A stretch of DNA of 64,000 nucleotides, taken from assembly GCA_963422465.1 (NCBI GenBank), contig OY730172.1:2666001-2730000 (forward strand), in the 5' to 3' direction. The notes beneath the pieces are model-generated. The model did no database searches, was not told the DNA's origin, and was given only the letters and a program-made list of their open reading frames with translations. The DNA comes from Lichina pygmaea. Its lineage: Eukaryota > Ascomycota > Lichinomycetes > Lichinales > Lichinaceae. Shown here piece by piece: positions 46,896 through 58,599 of the stretch (the stretch's first letter is position 1; each line of letters opens with the position of its first letter). The translations under genes were made by a program, and so were the position numbers.

Positions 46896-47876
46896 CCGTG
46901 CGGTCGAGCGCCCGGGTGGCCGGCCAGCTGGAGGAAGACGGGAGCGGCTACCGGGGTCCGAGACGGTGCTACGTAGCCATCGTCAGCGACACCGAGGGCC
47001 GTGTCCAGAAGCGGCGAGGTTCGGGCAGACTCTTCCACGACCGACCTTGCCGGCAGAGCAACAAGCGCTTTCCTCCTCCGCCTCCGCTTCAGGCAGCCAA
47101 CGGCTCAAAGGGCCCTTGAGAGGCCTTTCGTCGGGTCGACACCGTGCCCGGCGGCAGTGCGTTTCCGACCTTCCTTGCTCATGTGGTTGTCGCGGCTCTT
47201 TGTCTGTGCTGGATCATGTCGAATCCTCGCCGTGGGCACAGCGTGCTCACCTCACTGTCCTGGTGGCCGTCGAGAGCTGGGTGTCGCGTGTCCCACACCT
47301 TCAGCCCGGTTTCCCGCAGCAGCGATCGAGTACCGACGAAGGCGAGTGTGGATTCTGTGGGAAAAGTTGAAGGTACGGATTGGGTACGCAGCAAGTACCC
47401 TCGTACTCCGCGACCAGTGTCTGAAACATCCGTCTAGTCGGTTTCTAACATGTGTCATTGTCTCATGACTTGTGACAAACGTTTCCGCACCTGCTTTCTT
47501 AACGTCGTCATGGTGCCTTCCAAGGTCCCATCTTTGAGCCCTGATAACCCCCGCCGCTCCCAAGTCCGTCCAGGCCCCTCTGGTGGGGTAGCGTATGAGT
47601 GCTTGTAAAACCAGGATTCGACAACGAAGCACATGTTATGGCAATGAGTGGACGGCTGAAGCGAGGAGCAGCATTTCAGAAGTCCTGCTCCTCGTCTTGG
47701 AGGACGCAGCCACGAGTGCCACTCCACTACTTCTATTGTCGTTGGTCCGCTATTGTTCTCCGATAGCTTATGTAAGTACCCGTCACGGGCCGAGGTTTAT
47801 CCGACTACGGGTGACTGCATCCCCGCCACATGCCGTCATACCGCAGCAGCCGAACAGCCAGACATCGCAACCGTTG
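46896..47876. other. Divergent intergenic region ICE2/MYG1
   Basis: Contains the promoters of ICE2 (leftward) and MYG1 (rightward). ORFs here overlap on both strands and have no recognisable features. Confidence 0.6.
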
Positions 47877-49062
47877 ATGCGGCCCCAGTTGCTGTCGACC
47901 CTCCTCAGACAGTCGAGCCGCAAGATGGCTTCGAACGTGGCCATAGGAACACACAGGTGGGCCTTTGCTACAGCCAGACCATCGCCTCCATCCGTGACGC
48001 TGACTCGTACAATGCAGCGGGCATTTCCACGCGGACGAGGCCCTCGCCGTCGGGATGCTGCGGCTGCTCCCTGCCTACAAGGACGCTGCTCTGATCCGAT
48101 CGCGAGAGCCGTCGCAGCTGTCGAGGTGCGACGTCGTCGTCGATGTTGGCGGCGATTACGACCCTTCCAACCATCGCTACGACCACCATCAACGGACGTT
48201 CAACGCCAGCTTCCCCGAGCGCTCGACGAAACTCTCGTCCGCGGGACTGGTATGGCTGCACTTCGGCAGGGGTATCGTCGCGGCCGAGACCGGGCTGTCG
48301 GAGGATGCGCCCGAGGTGAGGACGCTCTGGAACAAGATGTACCTGGACTTTATCGAGGCTATCGACGCGCACGACAACGGCATCGGCGTCCACGACCCGG
48401 CCAAGCTCGAGGCGGCCGGGATCGAGAAGCGCTTCTCGAACGGGGGCAGCAACATCAGCGCCGCCGTCGGGGACTTTAACCTCGAGTGGAACGACCCGGC
48501 GCTGAGCGACCCGGCCGAGGCCAAGCGCAAGGAGGACGCACGGTTTCAAGAAGCGCGGTCCTTCATCGGCACCATCTTCCGGCGCAAGCTCGCGTACTAC
48601 GCGACCTCGTGGCTCCCGGCGCGCTCCGTCGTGCAAGGCGCGTTTGGAGACCGAAGGAAGCACGATGCGCGTGGTCGGATCATGCTGCTCGACCGATCCG
48701 TGCCGTGGAAAGCGCATCTGTACTCGCTCGAGGCCGAGGAGGCGAAAGGCGACGACGACGCGCCGCCCAAGGCCACGGAGGGGGCCGGAGAAGGAGGATC
48801 GCGAGAGGTGCTCTACGTGCTGTACCCCGAGTCGCTCTCGGCCGACTCGAAATGGCGCATCCAGGCCGTGCCGGTCAGCGAGGGCAGTTTCGAGTCGCGC
48901 AAGGCCCTGCCAGACGCCTGGCGCGGTCTGCGCGACGAGCAGCTCGACGACGTCGCCGGCGTGCCCGGCGGCATCTTCGTGCACGCGAGCGGCTTCATCG
49001 GCGGACACCGCTCGCGGGAGGGCGTCCTGGGTATGGCGAGGAGAGCACTGGGCGAGTCCTGA
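47877..49062 (+). CDS. MYG1: MYG1 exonuclease (UPF0160, DHH-like)
   Basis: Predicted 3'-5' RNA exonuclease of the MYG1 family, active in nucleus and mitochondria in animals. Exons: 47877-47956 and 48018-49062, giving 374 residues; the intron is 61 nt. Motifs: IGTHSGHFHADEALA, CDVVVDVGGDYDPSNHRYDHHQR, TKLSSAGLVWLHFG, NGGSNISAAVGDFNLEW, FVHASGFIGGHRSREG. Two starts are possible: the ATG at 47877 adds a basic, amphipathic MRPQLLSTLLRQSSRK, like a mitochondrial presequence, while the ATG at 47925 gives MASNVAIGTH. Alternative use of the two could serve two compartments (inference). Confidence 0.94.
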
Positions 49063-49401
49063 TTCTCAAACGGGTCGAAGGGGGGAGGGGGGGGGGGGGG
49101 GTGTGTTACTTGCATGGTGTGAGGTGTAGCGTAGGCTGCGATCCCACGAGATCACCTCGGCTCCATTCTCCGTACGACCGAACGAATGAATATTCGCCAG
49201 AGCTCCCTACCGGGCTCATGTCAGGAGCTTCACAATACTCGTACGTCTGTTTCACTCTTGTGTCCGTTCGCAGACGCTCCGGGCGTTTTACGCGGCCGTG
49301 CCGCCGCAGAAGCCCTAGCGCGAGGCCGTGGCTGAGCAGAGATGGAGGTACTGTACGTCACGTTGAGTCGAGAAGCCCCGTGGGCGAGGATTATCTTTCC
49401 G

Positions 49402-49435
<34 letters not shown>

Positions 49436-50289
49436 GAGAGCGAGGAGTGCTGGTATACCGCCGCAGCCGGTGCCACCACGATCTTTTTTTTTTTCCCCTG
49501 AGCGGAGGGGCCACGACGGTTCAACGAAGACAAGAACAACGGTCCATGAGGGCCCTTGTTGCTATGGAGTTTTACGTGCCAGACGACCTTGAACGGGCCG
49601 GAAGCTTCATCGCATGAGAAACGAGCGTGGGTAGGTGTAGGTGAAAGGCGGCGTCGTATGCCGCGATCGCGTGCGAACGGTGGACTGGATGAAGAGTGCC
49701 GGAAGCAGCAGCACGTACAGTACGGGAAGATGACGGGCAGGTGCCGCCTTTCGTTCTGCGTTCGCGGCTCGCCCCTGGGGTCTGCAGAGACGCCCTTCTT
49801 TCCTTGTTCTTGTCGCTGCTGTTCCGGCCCTCGACACCCGTCGTGATAAGGATGATGGCCAGGGCTGCGGACGGCTTCAAGAGGAAAATAGCGGAGCTTC
49901 CGAGTTGAATCTGACGGACGAGATTGAGAGGGAGAGAAAGTGCTGAGACGAGCTCCAAGGACATCCTTTTCTACGGATGCTGTGCCGAGGTTGATGACCC
50001 CCGTGCGACAACCCCTGTAGGAAACACTCCATCGTCGCGAGGGGAGAGTAGGGGGCGAAAGATGTAGGAGACAACGGCAGGACAACCCATCGATAATAAT
50101 ACAGCATGCAGGAACAAGCAACAGAGAGCAAAGTCAGGTACAAGAAACCACCCTTCCAAAAAGTAAGGTATGACCCGCAGAGGGAACAACCGTCTCAGAG
50201 CGCGAACGAGGCCGACATCGGTCGACCAGATGAGCAACCCAAGCCAAAACCCACCTTCGAACCCCCAAAAGAAAAGACCTGCGGTCGAT
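49063..50289. other. Intergenic gap with long G runs
   Basis: Lies between convergent MYG1 (plus) and IGO1 (minus). G runs are at 49087-49101 (15 nt) and 49405-49433 (29 nt). The proline- and glycine-rich ORFs crossing them are artefacts. No gene recognised. Confidence 0.65.
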
Positions 50290-50962
50290 TCACTGCCGGA
50301 TTGGGACGCCCTCGATGACCGGCGGCGGGCTGACTTTCGACGCGACGTCGCTCTCGACGTCGTCCTTCCGACTCGTCGGCGGCGACGGCCGTTGTTTGCC
50401 GGCGGCTTCTTTCTCGTCCAGATCGTTGACGCTGGTCTCGCGATGCAGGAAGCTGCTCTCCTTGACGGGGCTGCTGCCTTGATGGACGAGGCCGTGACCG
50501 CCGGGCACGACGTGGCCGTTGACCGTGCCATTGCCGTTGCCCGGCGACGTCAGATGCGGGATGTTCTCCGGGTTCGGGTGGCGCGAGCCGATCTGGGTGA
50601 CGCCGGCATCGGACGCCTTGCCTGCCTTGGACAAGGCGTAGTCCCCAGAATCGAAGAACTTGCGCTCCTGCGTCATTGGCTTCTCGTGAGCGGCGAGGTC
50701 GACCGAGGCGCACGGCGCCAGCATAAGTTCTGGGTCGCCGTCGCCGGGGCACATACCTTGAGTTTGTTCTGTAGGAGGTCCATCTTGTTCGGGAGTTTGC
50801 CGTACATGCGGAAGATGCGCTGCTCCTCCGCCGAGAGAGACTGCAACGCGAGGTCAGGTCAGCAATGCGGTGGCAACGACGAGAGACGCATGAGCCTGTG
50901 CAAATATTCCAGAACTTGGAACCCACACTGATGTCGATCTTGTTCCTTTGATGCGGATTCAT
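50290..50962 (-). CDS. IGO1: Endosulfine-family PP2A inhibitor (Igo1/ENSA)
   Basis: Small unstructured protein that, once phosphorylated by a Greatwall/Rim15 kinase, inhibits PP2A-B55 in quiescence and mitotic entry. Exons: 50962-50927, 50840-50757, 50667-50290, giving 165 residues; introns are 86 and 89 nt, GT-AG. The product starts MNPHQRNKIDISSLSAEEQR, followed by FRMYGKLPNKMDLLQNKLKE and the invariant KFFDSGDYALSKAG, whose Ser is the phosphorylation site. The second half (NPENIPHLTSP, SPVKESSFLHRETS) is the version found in filamentous ascomycetes. Complete and in frame. Confidence 0.95.
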
Positions 50963-52682
50963 CTTGGCGGTTGCTCTAAGGGGGTCCCCCAGCGAGGGAA
51001 GCTCGATGGCACTTGATCAACGAAAGGCAGTTCACGATGGCTTTCCGGCCGGCTGTCTCGAGTCTGCGTGAAGAGTGTGATGGCAGATAGGTTTCGTCGT
51101 TAGCGGACTCGAGTATGGTGTCGGTGCTTCCCGAAAGAGCTCGAGGGCGAAGCTTGCTGAGGGTCGAGGGTCCGTTCGCTGCGTCGTCGTGACCGGGTAA
51201 GGGGACTGCTTGCGGCCGATCGTTCAATCTTCTCCTGCCTTTGGATCAGACGGCGCCGTTTCTGTTCGGTGAAGTACGAGATGGTTCAGCAGAGGTCAGG
51301 TGAGGGGTAACGGGTAAAGGAGCACCTTCACGATCCCTCCAATCGCTCTCGACGACGACGACGGTCCCACACCCGTTCCCAGTGGGCGTCGAGGACGGCG
51401 TGTCGATGTCGATGGGTCTGAAGTGGGGCGATGCGGTGTCTGACGCTGCTCTGACGGAATTGAGGCGTCGATGGTGGGAGTGGCTCAGACTAAGGTCGAA
51501 GAGGGGTTCGAGATGGTCCGTCGCCGCGGCTAACTCTACGGTGCTGGAGGCCGCGACTTGCCGAAGAGGCGGGGCCTGTGTTACTGTCCAGTACGCTGCG
51601 ATACGCTGCGATGCGCTGCAGTCCAGGTGAATTGGAATCGGTTCTGCTCGACAGCCAAGTATGGTGACTATGTTGTATGTACGGCCGTACGTGTACGTAC
51701 AGTACCCTATGTAGTCTGTAGCGCGACTGGGGAACGGAGTCACTGGAGTCAACGTGCCCACTCCCTCAACTCCCCACATTCAGAAATCTCATGATTCTGG
51801 CCCAAAAGCAAAGAAAGAGCGTTGTTTCTTCCAGCTTCCCAATGGGCTTTGTTCGACGACAGGGGCCTTCCTGGATTGATCTTGCAGGAATAAAGCCGCA
51901 GCCCCGAGTACTCGGCGTCACGTGAACCACTCCGAGGGGGTATAGAGCACAATATTTGTTACGTAAGCACACGTCTCACGTGATTTCGAGTCACAATCAC
52001 GTGGATCGTGACATGATATCAATGTAATGAAAACGGGCTGATGTTCTTAGCTAAATCTAAGGATATATTGTAGGACTGTCTCGAATATATTGTACTGTAG
52101 AAGACGTGAAGGGAGTAGATGTCGTAAGATGCTTCCCCCTTTGTAGCAGTACGTAACGTACCGCCGTGCTCTCACTTCATTACGTACGACGGTACCCACA
52201 CGTATGTACAAGTACGGATGTATCCATCGATCTCTCCCGGTAGTTCTGGCGAGACCGTGCTTCATAAGTATCGAGCCTTTCATCCGTCACAATAGCCGCT
52301 CCCTGAAAATCGTCTTTTCAGATGCTTCCGAGAACGGGTCTCTATCAGGGATGACTAAGCCGGACGAGACAATGGCCAGCTTGGGCCACGCCGCTTAGCC
52401 GCTGACGGGAGCAAGCCTAAAAGCCTAATCCGGACGACTGGTGAAAACCTACGTGCTGGCACACGTAACTTCGTAGAGACCACGATGCAGCGACGGCGCA
52501 GCCGCAAATTACGCCGCTCAGCATCGCCTTTGCATCCCGCTTCCCCTTGAGGACCGGACATTGGCCATCGTGTCCCCAAGCAACAACATAACGGCACACC
52601 CTTGCCATGATCACACGAGCTTCGCGCCAGCCCGACAGCTTTCGATGACGACAATCGAGCATTCTGCCCCTGAGATGCTGGC
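50963..52682. other. Divergent intergenic region IGO1/KEX1
   Basis: About 1.7 kb without a supported gene. It holds three CACGTG boxes (51919-52003) and a patch of GTAC/TACG repeats near 51680-51710 and 52150-52210. ORFs up to 177 codons overlap on both strands. Confidence 0.55.
51919..52003. promoter_or_regulatory. Cluster of three CACGTG boxes
   Basis: CACGTG at 51919-51924, 51977-51982 and 51998-52003, the first two flanked as TCACGTGA. It lies in the divergent region between IGO1 and KEX1, about 680 nt upstream of the KEX1 start. Which gene it serves is unknown. Confidence 0.45.
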
Positions 52683-55052
52683 ATGACCATCAGAATGCGG
52701 TTACCCGCGACCAGCTGGTCGAGACGCTGGAGATGGCCTGTCACGGCGCTCGACGTGAGATGGGGTCTCTTGCCGCTCCTCCTGTGGGCGTACATGATCT
52801 CGGCCGAGAAGAAGGCGTCGGATTACTACGTCCACTCTTTACCGGGCGCACCGGACGGGCCGTTGCTGAAGATGCATGCTGGGTGCGTGTCGCCGGCGCA
52901 AGTCGATCTTCGGCCTGGTGTCTCGTGGCTCTGACCGTTCCTACAGGCATATAGAAGTGGACTCCGAGCACAACGGCCATCTCTTCTTCTGGCATTTCCA
53001 GAATCGTCACATTGCGAACCGCCAGCGTACCGTGATCTGGCTCAACGGCGGCCCCGGCTGCAGCTCCATGGACGGAGTCTTGATGGAGGTGGGGCCGTAT
53101 CGGCTGCGCGACGACCACTCGCTGCGCTACAACGACGGATCCTGGCACGAGTTTGCAAACCTCCTTTTCGTCGATCAGCCGGTGGGGACGGGTTTCAGCT
53201 ACGTCAACACCGACAGTTTCCTGCATGACCTGGACGAGATGGCAGCCCAGTTCATGATCTTTCTTGAAAAGTACTTTTCCATCTTTCCCCAGTACGCTGG
53301 CGACGATGTGGGTTCACCTCTGCCTCGATCCCGATCCCCCCGGCGGTGGCGGTGCTGATGCCGGCGCACAGATCTACATGGCCGGCGAGTCCTACGCCGG
53401 CCAGCACATTCCATACATCGCACAGGCCATCCTCAAGCGCAACGACGCGAACCCGAAGCAGAAATGGAACCTCAAAGGTCTGCTGATAGGTAACGGCTGG
53501 ATATCGCCGCTCGAGCAATACCAGTCCTACCTGCCACAGGGGATCCGGGAACACGTCCTGGAGGAAGGATCGCCGGCGGCGAAGCAGCTCGAGACGCAGC
53601 AGGCCCTCTGCAATGGCAAGCTGAACGAGCCCGGCGGAACGGAGCGGGTCGAGATCCCCGAGTGCGAGAAGATTCTGTCGGCGATGCTGAAGGCGACCAG
53701 CCGCGAGGTCGGAGGCGAGAGGAAGTGTTTCAACATGTACGACGCCCGGCTGCTGGACTCGTTTCCCAGCTGTGGCATGAACTGGCCGCCCGATCTAAGC
53801 AAGATGGAGCCGTACTTGCGCCGGCAGGACGTGCTCAAGGCCCTGCACGTGAACGCGGACAAGAACACCGGATGGACGGAGTGCGTCTCGTCCGTGGGCC
53901 TGGCGTTCAAGGCGAAGAAGTCGAAGCCGTCGATCGATATCCTGCCCGGTCTGCTCGAGCGGCTGCGGGTGGTGCTGTACTCGGGCGAGAAGGATCTGAT
54001 CTGCAACCACCTGGGCACGGAGGAGATGATCCACAACATGGTGTGGAACGGCGGCAGGGGCTTCGAGCTGAGCCCGGGCACGTGGGCGCCGCGCAGGGAC
54101 TGGACCTTCGAGTCCGAGCCCGTCGGCATGTACCAGGAGGCGCGCAACCTGACGTACGTGCTCTTCTACAACGCCAGCCACATGGTGCCGTTCGACTACC
54201 CGCGCCGCACCCGGGACATGCTCGACCGCTTCATGGAGGTCGACATCGCCAGCATCGGCGGCACCCCGGCCGACAGCCGCATCGACGGCGAGAAGGGGCT
54301 CGAGGTCAGCGTCGGCGGGCACCCGAACAGCACCGTGGCCGAGGAGAAGGAGAAGCAGAAGCTCAAGCAGGCCCGGTGGGACGCGTACTACCGCTCGGGC
54401 GAGATTGTGCTCGTCATCGTCGTCGTCGCCGCCGCCGTGTGGGGATGGTTCGTGTGGCGCGACCGCCGTCGACACGCCGAGACTCGCTACTACGGCCTGC
54501 TCTCGCCGACGGCGCCGCAGCCGGTCCACGCCAACGGCGCCAGCCACGTTCCCTCCATCCGAGCCCCTTCTCATCCCCGTCACCAGCAACACCACAAGCG
54601 ACGAGGTCCGTCGTCGTCGAACGCGCTCGAGCGTCTGCGACATCAGCTGCCCGGCGGTGTCGGCGGCCTACGGGTACCGGCAGGAGGACGGGGACGGGCG
54701 GGCGACGTCGAGGCCGCCGACTTTGACGAGAGCGAACTCGACGAGCTCCATCCTCTGCCGTCTTCGCCCATCGACGACCGCGCCGACGCGCCCATCGGTG
54801 GCAGGGAAAAGACAAAGGAGAAAACCAGCGTTGGAGCGGTCTACTCCGATGGTGAAGGCGCGGAAAAGACAACGGAGAAGACTGGTAAGAGAGAGATTTG
54901 CCACGGTCGGCGACATTCTCATCCCGGGCTGACCCATGTGAGTGACAGAGGGCAGGTCTTTGGGACTGGGCATCGAGGCCGGCCGGAACAGCGACGATGA
55001 CGACGACGACGACGACGACCGACGCCGTCCAGACAGGCGCGTACATCGCTGA
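52683..55052 (+). CDS. KEX1: Pheromone-processing carboxypeptidase KEX1
   Basis: Golgi serine carboxypeptidase that trims C-terminal Lys/Arg left by Kex2. Exons: 52683-52882, 52947-53307, 53372-54884, 54949-55052, giving 725 residues; all introns are 64 nt, GT-AG. An N-terminal hydrophobic signal anchor ([15 protein letters not shown]) is followed by YYVHSLPG. Catalytic triad: Ser194 in GESYAG, Asp about 395 in [14 protein letters not shown], His about 457 in [17 protein letters not shown]. Substrate signature: [13 protein letters not shown]. One transmembrane segment ([18 protein letters not shown], about 531-550) precedes a cytosolic tail of about 175 residues. The last intron (GTAAGA, branch GCTGAC) gives an acidic end with nine Asp in a row; without splicing, the frame ends in a Gly/Arg/His-rich sequence at 55000. 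Confidence 0.95.
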
Positions 55053-56373
55053 GAAGGATCAGGAGGGAGAAGAGGACATGATGATCTGTGACCCCTACGG
55101 GGAGAATCTGTTCGAGTACAGCCACGGCTGGCTCCTTTGCCTTCATCCTCCGCTCCTCTTTTCACCTGCTATATACCATCACGACTGTCCATGCAGCATC
55201 TACTACCTTCCCTCCATACATACCCTCTCTGCATCAACGCGTCAAAGGCATGTCACACACTCTCGTCCCCTCCTCCTCTCTGTGGATCGATGCTTCTCAG
55301 ACCTTTTTTGGTTTCTTAAGCCATAGCCTCACCCCCTCATGACCTCATCGTCATGACCTCATGCTCTCCTTCCGACCGACCTCAGTACCCACTTTACTAC
55401 TCCTCGCAAGCGCATTACCCCACCTCACTAGCGTACCACCGGCTCTTTTCTTTTCTCGTTTCTCATCCATCATCTTCTCACGTCTCTAGATATCATGTCA
55501 TCATCTTCATCATCGTCTTTGTTCTTGTTTCTTGCGCTCTTGATTTTGTTGCTTGCTTGCTTGCTGGTGGAAGGAAGTGGTCAGGAGGAGGAGGAGGAGG
55601 AGGAATAGTGTGAAAGGTATTGACATTGGACAGAAGGTGTGCTATGGAAATCGTGAACTTTAAATCCAACAAACGACCGAGGAGATGGTTCCTGGCAGAC
55701 ATCAGAGAAACAAATGAGCAGAGCAAAGCCACCAAGCCAAACCGCTATTATTGCCAATCACCTTGCATTACTTTACCTTACCACCATTTCATTCCCATTC
55801 CATCGCCATCATGCTTACCATCCACCTATCCACCCACGTAGCACCCTCCCACCTAGCATACTCCCCCCTCCCCCCGCTCCCCCCGCTCCCCCACCTAACA
55901 TCCACCCATATAGTACCCTCCCGTCGAGTAATCCCACCTCTCGAGGCTGTGGGAGTCACCCGCTTCCCTTCCCCGTTCTCAACTCTGGATGAACAACAGA
56001 TGGAAAGCAACAAAGCGTGCCCCTGTTAGACAGATGACATGGCAGACTAAAGGGTATATTAGATGGCGAATCAGATGGCAGATGAAGTGGCAGAAGAGAT
56101 GGTAGATTAAGTGGTAGATCAGGCGGCAGACTAGATGGTAGATTGGATGGCGGATCAAATGGCAGACGAGATGGCAGGTTACAAAAACAACCCAGCCCTG
56201 TCGGAGTGTACTGTACTTATACCACAGCTGTATCATGAACAAGATATGTCACGCCAAGGGCGTGCTAATCTGTCTCGGTTCGTTCGGCGCAACTTCCGTC
56301 TTTACTTCTCTGTTCTTGTTATATCTCAATTTGACCAGAGAGTGAATCATCAGCCGAGACAGCAGCCGATGCA
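55053..56373. other. Intergenic gap KEX1 to tRNA
   Basis: Pyrimidine-rich stretches on the KEX1 sense strand (55130-55260 and 55780-55960). A GGA run lies at about 55583-55602 and a degenerate ATGGCAGA-type repeat at 56035-56180. No protein gene recognised. Confidence 0.6.
56035..56180 (+). repeat. Degenerate 11-13 bp tandem repeat (AGATGGCAGACT)
   Basis: About a dozen imperfect copies of AGATGGCAGA(C/T)TA, with irregular spacing of 11 to 13 bp, ending about 190 bp before the tRNA gene. Confidence 0.7.
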
Positions 56374-56463
56374 TCCAGTTTGGTCTAGTGGTTAGGATTC
56401 ATCGCTCTCAAGAACTACCTGCGAGTTTCCGATGAGGCCGGGGTTCGATTCCCCGAACTGGAA
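56374..56463 (+). tRNA. tRNA-Glu(CTC) with an 18-nt intron
   Basis: Acceptor stem TCCAGTT (56374-56380) pairs perfectly with AACTGGA (56456-56462), with A as discriminator. The D arm contains the A-box TGGTCTAGTGGTTAGGA, and the T arm contains GGTTCGATTCC (B-box) in CCGGGGTTCGATTCCCCG. The anticodon stem TCATCG/CGATGA encloses CTCTCA, then an 18-nt intron after position 37, then C38; the anticodon is CTC. Without the intron the tRNA is 72 nt, as usual for Glu. A TTTTT terminator follows a few bases downstream. Confidence 0.96.
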
Positions 56464-57705
56464 TCACATTTTTCTTATCCGGTGGTTTGTATCTCTTTTG
56501 GCTGGCTTCTGTTTTGAGAGATGATGTTTTGCACTCTGAAACCTGCTCTACCATGTTCACCGACTCATGTGGGTTTGGAGAGGAAGCAGTCTAATACACC
56601 ACCACTCTCTCTACAGTAATTATCCCACAGGTCGTTGATCAACAAGCTTCCTCACGGCGCTGCACGCTCCTCAAGATCCACTCTGCACTCTTACTCAAGT
56701 TCTATTTCTCATTCGCAGAAAAGTTTTCTTGGGAGGGGAAAAACCAAGTATGGTACCATATGTATTTTCAAAGTCTTGCATCACTCGCAAGTCAAACAAG
56801 TCCACGAATTGAAAAGCAGGATACCGTAGATGAATCAGATGAAGGCAGGCACAGACGGTGAAAGCTGGCCAGGAAAACAAAGACATGGAAACGAAGGAAG
56901 CACGAGCATGCGGATGAGTCTGAACGCCAGCTCTCAGATCACCAGGGACGCATGGCAAAGACGACTAGAGATGTACTGTACGTACTGTACGTACGTATCG
57001 TACAATCCAGCTAATTCACCAGAATCTCACCCGACCAGAATTACATCCAACGCGGCCAACCAGTGACACACACAACACATGCCCCCATACACACATGCCT
57101 CTACATAGACAGGACCACGAACACCAAACCCTAGAGTGCCTCCCGACAAGGCCCTCGTTGACTTGCGCAAAAGTACTCACGGACGAGGAGGAGGAGAAGG
57201 AAGAGGCGAGGTCATCCCATGGATAACGGCTGCCGAGAGGGGAGGGGCCAATTCTCGTACGAATTGTACTTGCGGCTGTAGTTGATGCTAGTCGAAACAT
57301 ATGGTACGGTGGACGTGGTCGTGAGGGGTCATGGGTCGTCGTGGCCGGTCGTGGCACGGGCTGGCAGGGAGGTGGAAGTGAAGCGTGCGGCTACCACAGC
57401 TATCACAGCGTAAGACGTAGGCTGGTGGCCAGATCAAGGAGTCGACGTATCCGAGTAATTATATGCTTGGCGCAAGGGACAGAAGAACGGACTGCTGTAC
57501 ACATGAAGGAGAGGTAAAACGGAGTGGACAACCAAGTTGAGACCTAGGTCTACATTTATGCAGTGGATGCCACCCATGGTATATGAACTGCCAACAAAAA
57601 CGACGACAACGCGCTCGAAGCACCTGCCGTGACGGAGGATAGAGGATCCACGGCATTCACAGAGCCGTCTGTTCACGGCTCGGCCGTCCAGCCCGCGACG
57701 TGCCC
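56464..57705. other. Intergenic gap tRNA to CFEM-like gene
   Basis: No gene recognised. A GTAC/TACG patch lies at 56970-57000. ORFs are short and overlap. Confidence 0.6.
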
Positions 57706-58599
57706 TCACAAGGCGATGACAAAGCCGGCGGCCACGACAGCGACGCCGGCGAACGAGCCAGCCAGGGACCTGGCAGCGGCGCCGGTGAAGACGGAAGCCG
57801 GAGCCGAGGTCGCAGAGGCCGTGGCGTTGACCTGCGAAGTCGCGGCGGCGGTGACGTTGCCTAAAGCAGGTTAGTGCTGCCATGCTCAGGTCGCGGCGCG
57901 TGCTGGACGTACTGAAGCCATCGTCAGAGCCCGTTGGCGCCGCAGCTCCGTCGATCATATTGGGCATCTCCGCCGATGTTTGTGCGCCACTGGTACTGTC
58001 AGTCTCGACTAGCAGTAGGTAACTAACAACGAAACTCCTTGGGATCGCCAAAAACGCCAGGATATAGCGAGTGGAAACGGCATTCTGGAGCAAAGAACAT
58101 GGCCTCATGCGCTCACCTCTCGTCTTCGGAAGCGCTCTCGGTGCTGGAATCGGAGGCGGAATCGGAGGTGGCTTCTGCGGAATCAGAGGTAGATTCGGTA
58201 GAGTTGGCCGACGTGGTAGACGACGGGATTGAGTCTGCAGCGGTGGTGAGCAAACGGACCAGAGCAGCAACCGATATGGCGCTTCGACTCACCAACAGTG
58301 TAACCGCTCGCCTCGCACTGGGTGGCGAAAGCGGCCTCGGCGGCCTCGGCATCACCCTGACACACCTCGAAGATGGCCGATCGAACGTCCTCCGCCGAGG
58401 GGCCGCAAATGTCCTTGAGATTCCATGGTTCGAACTGGGTGCTACACTGACGTAAGCTCCAGTCTCGGGACATGTCTCAGATCAACACAACCGCATCGAC
58501 TCACTTGAGCGCTGCTAACAAGCAGGCCGGAGGGGCGGCCACGGCCAGTTCGGCCAGGAGCCCAGTGAGGGCCAGCACAACGGAGGTCTTGATATGCAT
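57706..58599 (-). CDS. Secreted GPI-anchored, CFEM-like cysteine protein
   Basis: Small cell-surface protein. Exons: 58599-58505, 58456-58293, 58234-58117, 57995-57913, 57860-57706, giving 204 residues; introns are GT-AG (48, 58, 121 and 52 nt). The start MHIKTSVVLALTGLLAELAVA is a signal peptide. The cysteine-rich part begins PPACLLAAL and has five Cys, against the eight of a canonical CFEM domain; it resembles the five- to six-Cys CFEM-like surface proteins of ascomycetes. A Ser/Thr/Asp/Glu-rich stalk follows (SASDSSTESASEDE), then a hydrophobic tail (AGSFAGVAVVAAGFVIAL), the GPI signal layout. The first acceptor (after GACTGGAG at 58457) is weak but is the one that closes the frame. Role in heme binding or adhesion is only suggested by the family. 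Confidence 0.82.

Noticed and set aside
48486-49592. 368-codon Arg-rich ORF overlapping MYG1
   Set aside because: Different frame of the GC-rich MYG1 exon that runs into the G homopolymers; no motif.
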